Shown: positions 8,682 through 16,759 of the stretch, in pieces
How the letters are laid out: every line of letters begins with the position of its first letter
How positions within the stretch are numbered: position 1 is the stretch's first letter
Assembly: GCF_009688945.1 (NCBI RefSeq)
Contig: NZ_AP021874.1
Coordinates: forward strand, 5,828,001 to 5,892,000
Source of the DNA: Desulfosarcina alkanivorans
GTDB lineage: Bacteria; Desulfobacterota; Desulfobacteria; Desulfobacterales; Desulfosarcinaceae
Direction: 5' to 3'
DNA length: 64,000 nt
Notes under the pieces: model-generated
What the model was told of the DNA's origin: nothing
Seen by the model: only the letters and a program-made list of their open reading frames with translations
Database searches by the model: none
Position numbers and translations under genes: made by a program

Positions 8682-8710
8682 TTGACATTCAGTAGCACTA
8701 AAATTAAATA
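8682..8710 (+). promoter_or_regulatory. promoter of gltB1-like gene
   Basis: TTGACA (8682-8687), 17-bp spacer and TAAATA (8705-8710) lie about 55 bp before the glutaminase-domain gene, within the divergent intergenic region shared with the ANTAR gene. Confidence 0.6.
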
Positions 8711-8765
8711 GTAACAATTCATTCAAACCATATTTAACTTTTCCCAGTTTTCCCAGAGGGTTCCC

Positions 8766-9893
8766 ATGTGCCGGTTGCTCGCCATAACGAGCAGGGACTA
8801 TGTTTCGACGCAGACTGCCTTCGACGGCCTTGCCGCCATGCGCGACGGCTATGACGGTTCTGGGGTGGGCCTCCTACTGCGGGACATTGGCGGCCCCTTT
8901 GAAGACATGAAGGGCATCCCGGTGCTGTCGGGTATTTTTTCCGCAACGGGTCTCAAACGCCTGGACCGTTTCATGATGGACAAGGGATTCACGACCAAGT
9001 ACAAGATCACATTCAAAACCAACGGAATGCTGCCTGCCGGCGTTCCCAGGCGGGATGTTTATCTGGTGAGGGCCTATGATTATCCAACGGAATGGGATGA
9101 TCTCTCGAACGACGAGATGCTGCAGCGACTGATGCCTGTCCGGCTCCGCTTGCAGGAGATGGGCGAGGTGGAAAAGGACATGGTGGTCTTCTCCTTCTGG
9201 CCGGATACGATCATGATCAAGGAGGTCGGGGATCCGTTCGACGTGGCTGAATACCTCCGGTTGGACAGAAGGGATCTGGTGGCCCGTGTGATGCTGCTTC
9301 AGGGCCGGCAGAACACCAATCACGATATCGACCTCTATGCCTGCCATCCCTTTTTTCTTAATGGCTTTTCAACCATGACGAATGGAGAGAATACCGCTTT
9401 TACACAGAACCGTGAATTTCTCATGTCCAGGGCGTTTGAAGGTTACCGGGGATATGTGTCCGATTCGGAGGTGTTTACCCACAGCCTGCACTATCTTATC
9501 TCCTATCTGGGGCTGGGGCTGGAATGTTACAAGCACGGCATCACGCCCCTGACCGATGATGCCATCAAGTTGCATCCGGACGCCATTTTTCTCACCCAGC
9601 TCAAATACGCCTGCCGGAACCTGATCATCGACGGGCCCAATTGTGTGATCGGCTGCCTTCCGGATACGACGCTCTTCATGGTTCAGGACCGAAAAAAACT
9701 CCGGCCCGGGGTCATCGGCGGTGTTGACGGAACCTTCGTGTTTTCATCTGAAATATGCGGGCTTGACGCCGTCATTCCCCAACGGGACACCTCTCTGGAC
9801 ATCCAGCCCATGCACCTGGATACGGCTATCGTCCACCCGGACCGCCAGGGCGTGGATCTGGTCCGCCAGACCGATCCCTTGATGGCCAACTAA
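8766..9893 (+). CDS. glutamate synthase, class II glutaminase-domain protein (GltB1-type)
   Basis: Stand-alone class II (Ntn) glutamine amidotransferase of the GltB1 type that would release ammonia from glutamine for the separate synthase subunit. The protein begins Met-Cys-Arg, so Met removal exposes the catalytic N-terminal cysteine. RDGYDGSGVGLLLRD fits the amidotransferase fold, and an FNGF-like stretch with TNGE and NREF follows at about 200-220. Its 375 residues match stand-alone GltB1 proteins. A promoter is visible upstream; it is divergent from the ANTAR gene and 1.2 kb from the synthase half. Substrate assignment rests on family and pairing. Confidence 0.85.
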   Translation: MCRLLAITSRDYVSTQTAFDGLAAMRDGYDGSGVGLLLRDIGGPFEDMKGIPVLSGIFSATGLKRLDRFMMDKGFTTKYKITFKTNGMLPAGVPRRDVYLVRAYDYPTEWDDLSNDEMLQRLMPVRLRLQEMGEVEKDMVVFSFWPDTIMIKEVGDPFDVAEYLRLDRRDLVARVMLLQGRQNTNHDIDLYACHPFFLNGFSTMTNGENTAFTQNREFLMSRAFEGYRGYVSDSEVFTHSLHYLISYLGLGLECYKHGITPLTDDAIKLHPDAIFLTQLKYACRNLIIDGPNCVIGCLPDTTLFMVQDRKKLRPGVIGGVDGTFVFSSEICGLDAVIPQRDTSLDIQPMHLDTAIVHPDRQGVDLVRQTDPLMAN

Positions 9894-9939
9894 CCCGGTG
9901 TTGCATCGATGTTGGCCAGGGCTCCCTCCGATACTTGAG

Positions 9940-9956
9940 GGCGGGCATTGCCCGCC
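9940..9956. terminator. hairpin between convergent genes
   Basis: GGCGGGCATTGCCCGCC, 17 bases, forms a 7-8 bp stem between the convergent glutaminase gene and the hydroxypyruvate reductase gene. Only a weak T run follows on the plus strand. Confidence 0.4.
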
Positions 9957-9985
9957 ATTTGAATGCTCAAACATCCGCGTTACCA

Positions 9986-11122
9986 TCAGGGCAGCATTTC
10001 CAATTCCCGGGCGTTGACGATGCTGGGAACGGCCTGCGGCGGGTTTCCTTCGAGAAAGGGCAGGATGTCGGTCTGCCGCCAGAGGGGATACCCGCAGAGG
10101 ATGCCGGCCACATTGCAGGCCGCGAGGGTGGCCATGCCTTCCCGGGCCCACCGGGTGGCCGAGCCGATATGGGGGACGATGACCACGTTGTCCAGTTCCG
10201 CCAGGCCGGCTGCCATGTCCGGTTCGTGCTCGAACACATCCAGTCCGGCGCGAAAACCCGGATGGCGACGGCAGTGGTCCACGAGGGCGGCCTCGTCCAC
10301 CACCGGGCCGCGGCTGGTATTGACCAGGATGGCATCGGCTTTCATGAGCCCCAGTCGACGGGCATCCAGGAGGTGGCGGGTGCTTTCGTCCAGAATGGTA
10401 TGGACGCTGACGCAATCCGCAGATTCCAGAAGCGTTTCGAGTGAGTCGGCACGATGGCAGCTTACCGGTGACAGGTTTTGGGAAACCCGGAAGCGATTGT
10501 AGTCGGCCACAAAGGATTCCAGCCCGGGGTTCGCGGAACGGCTGTGATAAATTACCTGCATGCCGTGGCCCTGGACCATCATGCGGGCATAGGCGGACCC
10601 GATTCTGCCCGCGCCGATGATGCCCAGGATTTTGCCATGCAGCCGGGTGCCCAGCAAGAGATCGGGGCGCATCCCGGCGAAGCGGCCGCCCCGTAGAAAG
10701 CGTTCGGCCTCGCCCACCCGACGGGCCGCGGCAAAGGTCAGGGCCACAGCCATTTCCGCGGTGGTTTCGGTCAGCACGCCCGGTGTATTGCCCACCGGGA
10801 TGCCGGCCCGGGAGGCCGCACCCAGGTCCACGTTGTTGTACCCTACCGCATAATTGCTGTAAGCCGAAACGCCGGCGGCCTTCATTGCATCAAAAATAGC
10901 GGCATCCCACGATTCGGTGATCTGCCCGATGGCACCGTCACACCGGTCGCCGATGGCCGCCCTGATGCTCTGGCTGTCTAAAGCATGTTGCGTCCGGCAG
11001 ACCTCGATGCGGCAGTCGGCCGTGGTGAGTATTTCAATCCATCGCTGACCGGGAAGTGTTTGGGTGACGACAACCCGGAATTTCCCTTCGGGGTGATGCG
11101 TTTCCCATGGGTACGGATCCAT
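9986..11122 (-). CDS. D-2-hydroxyacid dehydrogenase, hydroxypyruvate/glyoxylate reductase type
   Basis: NAD(P)H-dependent reductase of the D-isomer-specific 2-hydroxyacid dehydrogenase family, 378 residues. Visible signatures are NTPGVLTETTAEMAVAL, the nucleotide-binding loop GIIGAGRIGSAYARMM, LVNTSRGPVVDEAALVDH with the catalytic Arg, FRAGLDVFEHEP with the catalytic Glu region, and VPHIGSATRWAREGMATLAA with the His. These stretches and the roughly 380-residue length resemble plant peroxisomal hydroxypyruvate reductase 1 more than the shorter bacterial GhrA/SerA relatives. An AGGAG precedes the ATG. Neighbours do not define a pathway; serine/glycerate interconversion is a plausible role. Confidence 0.88.
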   Translation of the reverse strand: MDPYPWETHHPEGKFRVVVTQTLPGQRWIEILTTADCRIEVCRTQHALDSQSIRAAIGDRCDGAIGQITESWDAAIFDAMKAAGVSAYSNYAVGYNNVDLGAASRAGIPVGNTPGVLTETTAEMAVALTFAAARRVGEAERFLRGGRFAGMRPDLLLGTRLHGKILGIIGAGRIGSAYARMMVQGHGMQVIYHSRSANPGLESFVADYNRFRVSQNLSPVSCHRADSLETLLESADCVSVHTILDESTRHLLDARRLGLMKADAILVNTSRGPVVDEAALVDHCRRHPGFRAGLDVFEHEPDMAAGLAELDNVVIVPHIGSATRWAREGMATLAACNVAGILCGYPLWRQTDILPFLEGNPPQAVPSIVNARELEMLP

Positions 11123-11170
11123 TTTTTTCTCCTATGAGATTCCGTGATGGGGCCGCCAGGGCCTGATGGC

Positions 11171-11923
11171 TTATGGGGTGGCCCCCATGTCGCCGAAACG
11201 GTACTGCACCAGTGCGCAGGCGCTCAGGGTGGCGGTTTCCGCTCTCAGAATGCGCGGGCCCAGGCCGGTGGTGAAAAATTCATGCGCCTGCGCCCGCTGC
11301 ACTTCCTCGGGATTGAACCCCCCTTCCGGGCCGACCACAACCATTATCTTCTGGGGGCTCCTGGGGGCTTGCCGGGGAAGATTAAATGCCCGGGACGCGC
11401 CTTCCCAGAAAAGCAGTTTAAGGTCGCAGTCCGTCGATGACGCCAGTATATCGTCGAAGGTGTCAGCCGGCGCAATGGTCGGAACGCAGCCTCGCCGACA
11501 TTGCTTGACGGCCTCTACGGCAATTTTCTCCCACCGCCTCAACCGTTTTTCCAAAGCTGCGCTTTTCGGTACCGGCACCGATCGGGAGGCATAAAAGGGC
11601 TTCCAGCAATCAATGCCCAGTTCGGTCAACCCCCGAATGAGGTCATCCATTTTACGGTCTTTGAGAATTCCCTGGGCCAGGGTGATGTGAACGGACGATT
11701 CGGCCAGCAGCGGAAATCGATTCTCGATGGTGACCCGAACGCGTTTGGGGGTCGCCGATGCGATCGTCGCCCGGTATCCGTTTCCCTTGCCGTCGAAAAG
11801 CTCCACGACGTCACCGGGCGTCAGGCGAAGCACCCGACAGATGTGGCCGGCATCCGATCCGGTAATCTCCGGTTGCGGTGTAAGGGCCATTTGCGGTGAA
11901 ATATAGAACCGTCTCAAGTTCAT
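11171..11923 (-). CDS. rsmE: 16S rRNA (uracil1498-N3)-methyltransferase RsmE
   Basis: SPOUT-class methyltransferase modifying U1498 of 16S rRNA with S-adenosylmethionine. The 250-residue protein has the N-terminal PUA-like part (HICRVLRLTPGDVVELFDGKG) and the knotted C-terminal SAM site (VVGPEGGFNPEEV and GPRILRAETATLSA), both hallmarks of the family. It lies 48 bp upstream of the hydroxypyruvate reductase gene in reading direction and may be cotranscribed with it. The RBS is weak (GGAAAG). Confidence 0.95.
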   Translation of the reverse strand: MNLRRFYISPQMALTPQPEITGSDAGHICRVLRLTPGDVVELFDGKGNGYRATIASATPKRVRVTIENRFPLLAESSVHITLAQGILKDRKMDDLIRGLTELGIDCWKPFYASRSVPVPKSAALEKRLRRWEKIAVEAVKQCRRGCVPTIAPADTFDDILASSTDCDLKLLFWEGASRAFNLPRQAPRSPQKIMVVVGPEGGFNPEEVQRAQAHEFFTTGLGPRILRAETATLSACALVQYRFGDMGATP

Positions 11924-12093
11924 GAGCTTGCTTTCCGGTTGATGCTTGAAGCCAACGGCAACGATTCACTCTGTTTTCACCAAACCGCTTTACCTGTCAA
12001 GGCAATTGTTATATTAGCAAAAGCCGGGGCGTCGATCAGCCACCGTCCTCTGCCCGTATGGGCTTGCCGACCTAATGAAAAGGTAAAAACAAG

Positions 12094-12744
12094 ATGTTGA
12101 TCTACGCTGTCGCCGATCTCCACGGCCGTTTCCAGCGGATGCAACGTGTCCGGAGGGAAGTTGCCATTCACCGGCCGGACGTTCTGGTGCTGGCCGGGGA
12201 TATTTCAACGCCCTGGCAACCGGCCGCCATGCTCGATACACTCAATTGCCTGAATTTACCGGTGCTGCTGGTCCGGGGGAACAGCGACCGCCGGGACCTG
12301 GTTCCCAGGCTTCGGCCATTCGCCCGTCTGCGCTCCGTGCACCTTCGAAGGGCGCGTTTCAACGGCCTGGAGATTGTCGGTATCGACGGCACGCTGCCGC
12401 TTCCCTTTCATTCCCGGCTGGGCTTCAGGGAAACGGAGCTGGTGGCCCGGGTGTCCGGCATGCTGCGGCCCCATAGCGTCCTGGTGGTTCATCCACCGCC
12501 ATACGGCATCAGGGATCGGGTGCTGGGGAGATTTCATGCCGGAAGCCGGGCCGTGAGGCGACTGGTGAACCGTTGTTCACCCGCGCTGGTCGTTTGCGGC
12601 CACATTCACGAACAGGCCGGCGTGGAGACGATTGGACCCACGACGGTGGTCAACTGTGCCATGGGGCGGAGCGGCGGCGGGGCGCTGATCCGCTATGACG
12701 GCCAATCGACGCCTGCCTGCACGATGCTTCCCCCGGATCGCTGA
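12094..12744 (+). CDS. metallophosphoesterase (calcineurin-like)
   Basis: A 216-residue dimetal phosphoesterase. The ordered motifs DLHG, GDIS, GNSD, HPPPYG and GHIHE supply the expected metal ligands of the YfcE/Icc-like group of small phosphoesterases. There is no signal peptide or extra domain, so it should be cytosolic. The substrate cannot be told from the sequence; relatives hydrolyse phosphodiesters or phosphomonoesters. It stands alone, divergent from rsmE and convergent with the RNase D gene. The RBS is a weak AAAAGG. Confidence 0.85.
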   Translation: MLIYAVADLHGRFQRMQRVRREVAIHRPDVLVLAGDISTPWQPAAMLDTLNCLNLPVLLVRGNSDRRDLVPRLRPFARLRSVHLRRARFNGLEIVGIDGTLPLPFHSRLGFRETELVARVSGMLRPHSVLVVHPPPYGIRDRVLGRFHAGSRAVRRLVNRCSPALVVCGHIHEQAGVETIGPTTVVNCAMGRSGGGALIRYDGQSTPACTMLPPDR

Positions 12745-12841
12745 ACAGCCGCCAATGCCCGCAGGCATTCCACCGATAGACAAACCAATGTCAGCGCACG
12801 GTCTGCGGTCGATAATCGTTTTCGGAGCCGGTGAGCCGATT

Positions 12842-14032
12842 TCACGGCTGGGTCGATAGCGCCTTCAGGATGTCCTTGCCAAACGCCTCGACCTGCCAGC
12901 GGCGAATGCCTTCGACCTGTTTGAGTCCATCGATGTCCGACGGCTTGTGGACGGCGATGGCGGTCATCAATGTCTTGTTGAACAACAGGGCGGGATCCAG
13001 TTCCAGGCATTCGGCCAGACGATCCCGCCATGCTTTGATGGCTTTGATCCGTTCCGGCACCTTGGGCGATACCGACTGGCGCCGCCGCCGCGGGTAGACG
13101 GGGAGATCTTTGGCGGGCAGGCTGTTGGCCCGTTGCACCACTCTGGCCAGCGGCTTGCCATAAATGCGGATCTGTTTGGCACTCAGGCACCGGGCGGATT
13201 CCATGGCCTTGGGGGTATCGGCCATTTCCGTGGCTATTTTCAGCAAGGCGGTGTTGGAAAAGACCTTGAACAGGGGGCGGTCCTTTTTGATGGCCAGGTC
13301 GCGGCGGTACTGCAACAGGCCCTCCAGCACCGCCAGGTTGCGTCGCGGCAGGCGGCCGGCGCCGCGGAACCTGAGAAACAGGGGGTCGCATCCGTTTTCC
13401 ACCGGTCTGACAGTGGAAAGATAATCGCACTCCTCCCGGACCCATTCCAGTCGTTCTTTTGAGGCCAGTTCTTCCATGAGCTGGCGGGCCAGCGGGATCA
13501 GATGGAACACGTCCGATGCGGCGTATTCGATCATGCCTTCGGGCAGGGGGCGCTGGGACCAGTCCTTTTTCTGATACCGCTTGTCCAGCTTGATGCCGAA
13601 TCGTTTGCTGACCATCGCTCCCAAACTGGTTTCCCGTTCGCCCACATACATGCTTGCCAGTTGGGTATCGAACAGGTTGTTGATCTCGATCGAAAAATCA
13701 CGGTAGAGGGATCGCACGTCGTAATCCGAACCGTGAAACACCTTGCAGATTTCCTTGTCGCTGAAAAGGGGGGCAAGGGGAGAAAGATCGCTGACCGCAA
13801 GGGGGTCGATGACCACGTTTTCCCCGTTGCCGGCGATCTGCAACAGGCAGACTTTTTCCTGGAAGTGAAACATGGAATCCGCCTCCAGATCCACGGCGAG
13901 GATTTTCTCGCTGCTCATCCGGTCGACAAATTGTTCCAGTTCGGAAACGGTGCGGATGACCCGGTAAGCAGGAGCGGTGATGATCTTCATATTTTTTTCT
14001 TGACCCGGCGATGCTTTTTCCATATTTTCCAT
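12842..14032 (-). CDS. rnd: ribonuclease D
   Basis: 3'-5' exoribonuclease of the DEDD family involved in tRNA 3' maturation. LAVDLEADSMFHFQEKVCLL carries the first Asp and Glu, FHGSDYDVRSLYRDF the second Asp, and MIEYAASDVFHLIPL the Tyr/Asp pair. A C-terminal HRDC-type helical region follows (about 210-390, including RDLAIKKDRPLFKVFSN). Length 396 is typical. The start is uncertain: an in-frame ATG at 13990 (MKIITAPAYRV) would drop 14 residues, and neither start has a clear RBS. It is divergent from thrS. Confidence 0.9.
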   Translation of the reverse strand: MENMEKASPGQEKNMKIITAPAYRVIRTVSELEQFVDRMSSEKILAVDLEADSMFHFQEKVCLLQIAGNGENVVIDPLAVSDLSPLAPLFSDKEICKVFHGSDYDVRSLYRDFSIEINNLFDTQLASMYVGERETSLGAMVSKRFGIKLDKRYQKKDWSQRPLPEGMIEYAASDVFHLIPLARQLMEELASKERLEWVREECDYLSTVRPVENGCDPLFLRFRGAGRLPRRNLAVLEGLLQYRRDLAIKKDRPLFKVFSNTALLKIATEMADTPKAMESARCLSAKQIRIYGKPLARVVQRANSLPAKDLPVYPRRRRQSVSPKVPERIKAIKAWRDRLAECLELDPALLFNKTLMTAIAVHKPSDIDGLKQVEGIRRWQVEAFGKDILKALSTQP

Positions 14033-14116
14033 AAGTTATTTTTTTATCAATGAATCGCTGAATATCCTCTATCGGCTCAATGCACAACCTTCTCGCGGAA
14101 AGGCAAATAAAAGAAG

Positions 14117-16033
14117 ATGATTAATATCACACTTCCCGATGGAAGTCGAAAGCCCTTTGACGATTACCCAACGGGGCTGGACGTGGCCAAAAGCATCTCC
14201 GAGGGACTGGCCCGGGATTGCGTGGCCATGGAAATCGACGGCAGCCTGCTGGACCTGAACCGTGCCATCAAAAATGATGCCGCCGTCCGGCTGATTACCA
14301 CCCGGGACGACGAAGCACTGGACATTATGCGTCACAGCGCTGCCCACGTGATGGCCATGGCGGTGCTGAACCTTTACCCGGATGCCAGGCTCACCATCGG
14401 GCCGGTGGTGGAAGATGGGTTTTACTACGACATCGATATGGAACCGCTTTCCGAAGAGGCCTTTGCCGGTATCGAAGCGGAGATGAAGCGCATCGTCAAG
14501 GCGAAGATGCCCATCGAACGCAGGGAGGTGTCCAAGGCCGAGGCCCTGGCATTTTACAAGGATGAACCATACAAGACCGAGATGATCTCGGATCTGGCCG
14601 ACGGCACCATCTCTTTTTACCAGCAGGGGAATTTTACCGACCTGTGCCGGGGGCCGCACGTGCCGCACACCGGTTTTGTGCGCTCTTTCAAACTGATGCG
14701 GGTTTCCGGCGCCTACTGGCGTGCGGACCAGTCCAAGGCCCAGCTCCAGCGGATATACGGGACGGCATTTTTCGATAAAAAGAAACTCAAGGCCTACCTG
14801 AAGTTTCTGGAAGAAGCCAAGAAGCGCAATCACCGCAAGATCGGTGCGGCCATGGATTTGTTCAGTTTCCATGACGATGCGCCGGGCATGCCCTTTTTCC
14901 ATCCCAAGGGAATGGACGTCTGGAACGCGCTGCTGGACTTCTGGCGCGATGCCCATCGGGAAGCGGGCTACGTGGAGACCAAAACGCCCATTATCCTCCA
15001 GCGCGGCCTGTGGGAGAAAAGCGGCCACTGGGAAAACTACCGGGAAAACATGTACACCACCGAAGTGGATGACCAGGCCTATGCCATCAAACCCATGAAC
15101 TGCCCCGGCGGCATGCTGCTGTACAGCACCCGGCCGCACTCCTACCGGGAGCTGCCCATCCGTGCCGCGGAGATCGGGCTGGTGCACCGCCACGAACTGT
15201 CCGGTGTGCTCAACGGCCTGTTTCGTGTCCGGGCCTTTCATCAGGATGATGCCCATCTGTTCATGATGCCGGACCAGATCCAGGCCGAGATAATCGACCT
15301 GCTGCGGCTGGAGGAGCGGGTGTATAGTAAATTTGGCCTCGGTTTCCATCTGGAGCTGTCCACGCGGCCGGAAAAATCCATCGGTACCGACGAACAATGG
15401 GAACTGGCCACCAGCGGCCTCCGTTCGGCGCTGGATGCATACGGCAAGGAATACCGAATCAACGAGGGCGACGGGGCCTTTTACGGCCCGAAAATCGACC
15501 TGCACATCAAGGACGCCCTGGGGCGCACCTGGCAGTGCGGTACCATCCAGCTGGACATGAGCCTGCCGGAACGTTTTGACCTGACCTATGTGGGCGCCGA
15601 CAACGAAAAGCATCGGCCCATCATGCTGCATCGGACCGTGTTCGGTTCCATCGAGCGGTTTCTGGGGATTCTCATCGAGCATTTTGAAGGCAAGTTTCCC
15701 CTCTGGCTGGCGCCGGTTCAGGCCGTTTTGCTGCCCATCAACGATGACCTCGTCCCCTTTGCCCGGGAAGTCGCCACAACCATGACCGATGCGGGGCTGC
15801 GTGTCGAAGTGGATGACCGCACCGAAAGTCTCAACCGTAAAATCCGTGAAGCCCAGCTGGCCAAGACGCCGCTGATCCTGACCTGTGGTGCCAAGGAGCA
15901 GGCGGCCGGTACCGTTTCCGTTCGCACCTTGGACGGTACGGTCCGCTACGGGATTCCCCTGGCCCGGTTTATCGAGCAGACCACGGCGCATGTCGCCGAA
16001 CGGCGCCTGAACCTTGACCTGTTTAACGAATAG
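14117..16033 (+). CDS. thrS: threonyl-tRNA synthetase
   Basis: Charges tRNA-Thr. All domains are present over 638 residues: N-terminal TGS domain (MINITLPDGSRKPF), the editing domain with the HSAAHVMAMA motif and CRGPHVPHTG, class II core with MNCPGGMLLYS (zinc Cys), motif 2 FRVRAFHQDDAHLF and motif 3 GSIERFLGILIEHFEGKF, then the anticodon-binding domain. Length and order are normal. The RBS is weak (AAAGAAG abutting the ATG). No T-box or other leader was seen. A long perfect palindrome follows the stop. Confidence 0.98.
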   Translation: MINITLPDGSRKPFDDYPTGLDVAKSISEGLARDCVAMEIDGSLLDLNRAIKNDAAVRLITTRDDEALDIMRHSAAHVMAMAVLNLYPDARLTIGPVVEDGFYYDIDMEPLSEEAFAGIEAEMKRIVKAKMPIERREVSKAEALAFYKDEPYKTEMISDLADGTISFYQQGNFTDLCRGPHVPHTGFVRSFKLMRVSGAYWRADQSKAQLQRIYGTAFFDKKKLKAYLKFLEEAKKRNHRKIGAAMDLFSFHDDAPGMPFFHPKGMDVWNALLDFWRDAHREAGYVETKTPIILQRGLWEKSGHWENYRENMYTTEVDDQAYAIKPMNCPGGMLLYSTRPHSYRELPIRAAEIGLVHRHELSGVLNGLFRVRAFHQDDAHLFMMPDQIQAEIIDLLRLEERVYSKFGLGFHLELSTRPEKSIGTDEQWELATSGLRSALDAYGKEYRINEGDGAFYGPKIDLHIKDALGRTWQCGTIQLDMSLPERFDLTYVGADNEKHRPIMLHRTVFGSIERFLGILIEHFEGKFPLWLAPVQAVLLPINDDLVPFAREVATTMTDAGLRVEVDDRTESLNRKIREAQLAKTPLILTCGAKEQAAGTVSVRTLDGTVRYGIPLARFIEQTTAHVAERRLNLDLFNE

Positions 16034-16050
16034 CCCCTTCCATTTTTTAC

Positions 16051-16084
16051 AGCCGCCTTGCCCGGCCGGCCGGGCAAGGCGGCT
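16051..16084. repeat. perfect 34-bp palindrome after thrS
   Basis: Two 17-base arms (each beginning AGCCGCCTTGCCCGGCC on its own strand) form a perfect, spacer-free inverted repeat 18 bp after the thrS stop. No T run follows on the plus strand, so it is not a canonical intrinsic terminator, though it could stop or protect the thrS transcript. Confidence 0.6.
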
Positions 16085-16114
16085 GGTGCGGTATCATGCC
16101 GCCCGTTCTGTTTT

Positions 16115-16525
16115 ATGAGAATCATGCGCAAGCAATTTTTATTTTATTGGCTGCCGGTGGCAGGTTTCTGTGTCGTGATTTTCTTTCTTTCCAGTTTTCC
16201 CTCGCCCGATGTCGGACCATCCTTTGCTTTGAAAGACAAAGTGCTGCACATGACCGCCTATGGGATGCTGGCCGCCCTTTTCAGCCGGGCCTGCCGGGCC
16301 GCCTGGCCCGGACGGCTATCCATGCTGCAACTGCTGGCAGCCAGTGTATGCTTTGCCACCCTCTATGGCATGAGTGACGAATTTCACCAGTCGTTTGTGG
16401 CGGCACGCCAGGCCGATGGAGGCGATGTGCTGGCCGATTTTTTGGGCGGCATTTTAGGTGCCGCGGGATACATGACCGTGACGTTTCGAAGATCGCTGAA
16501 CCCTTTTTGGAAAACGGGCCGGTGA
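16115..16525 (+). CDS. VanZ-like membrane protein
   Basis: A small membrane protein of about 136 residues with an N-terminal helix (FYWLPVAGFCVVIFFLSS), a DKVLHMTAYGMLAALF segment, another helix, and YGMSDEFHQSFVAARQADGGDVLADFLGGILG. The conserved D-K-HxxxY and DExHQxFVxxRxxDxxDxxAN-like pattern is that of the VanZ family. Its molecular role is unknown; resistance to glycopeptides is only a property of the founder. The start is ambiguous: ATG at 16115 and 16124 are in frame and both fit, whereas a longer frame from 16058 would begin inside the palindrome. Confidence 0.8.
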   Translation: MRIMRKQFLFYWLPVAGFCVVIFFLSSFPSPDVGPSFALKDKVLHMTAYGMLAALFSRACRAAWPGRLSMLQLLAASVCFATLYGMSDEFHQSFVAARQADGGDVLADFLGGILGAAGYMTVTFRRSLNPFWKTGR

Positions 16526-16653
16526 ATGCAATGATCGCCTAAACCGTCTACGGGCCACCCACCGGATGCACCCATGGGGAATGCAGGCTGCCTATCAGCG
16601 AAAATATTCCCTTCTGCGGCGGTCTGGTTTATTGCCGATCGGCATTCACAGAT

Positions 16654-16681
16654 TGACAAAAGGATCGATCTTTTATAGTAA
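16654..16681 (+). promoter_or_regulatory. promoter of fdhA
   Basis: TTGACA (16654-16659), 16-bp spacer, TAGTAA (16676-16681), about 80 bp before the formate dehydrogenase ATG. Confidence 0.55.
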
Positions 16682-16759
16682 AAATAGGCTAATAATCGGC
16701 TATTTCGCCGCTATCCAACAGATGTAAACGGACTCTCCCCAAAGGAGGAGCACCTGCGT

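Noticed and set aside
14069..15991. 640-residue minus-strand open frame
   Set aside because: It mirrors thrS exactly and has no family resemblance; the thrS frame is certain.
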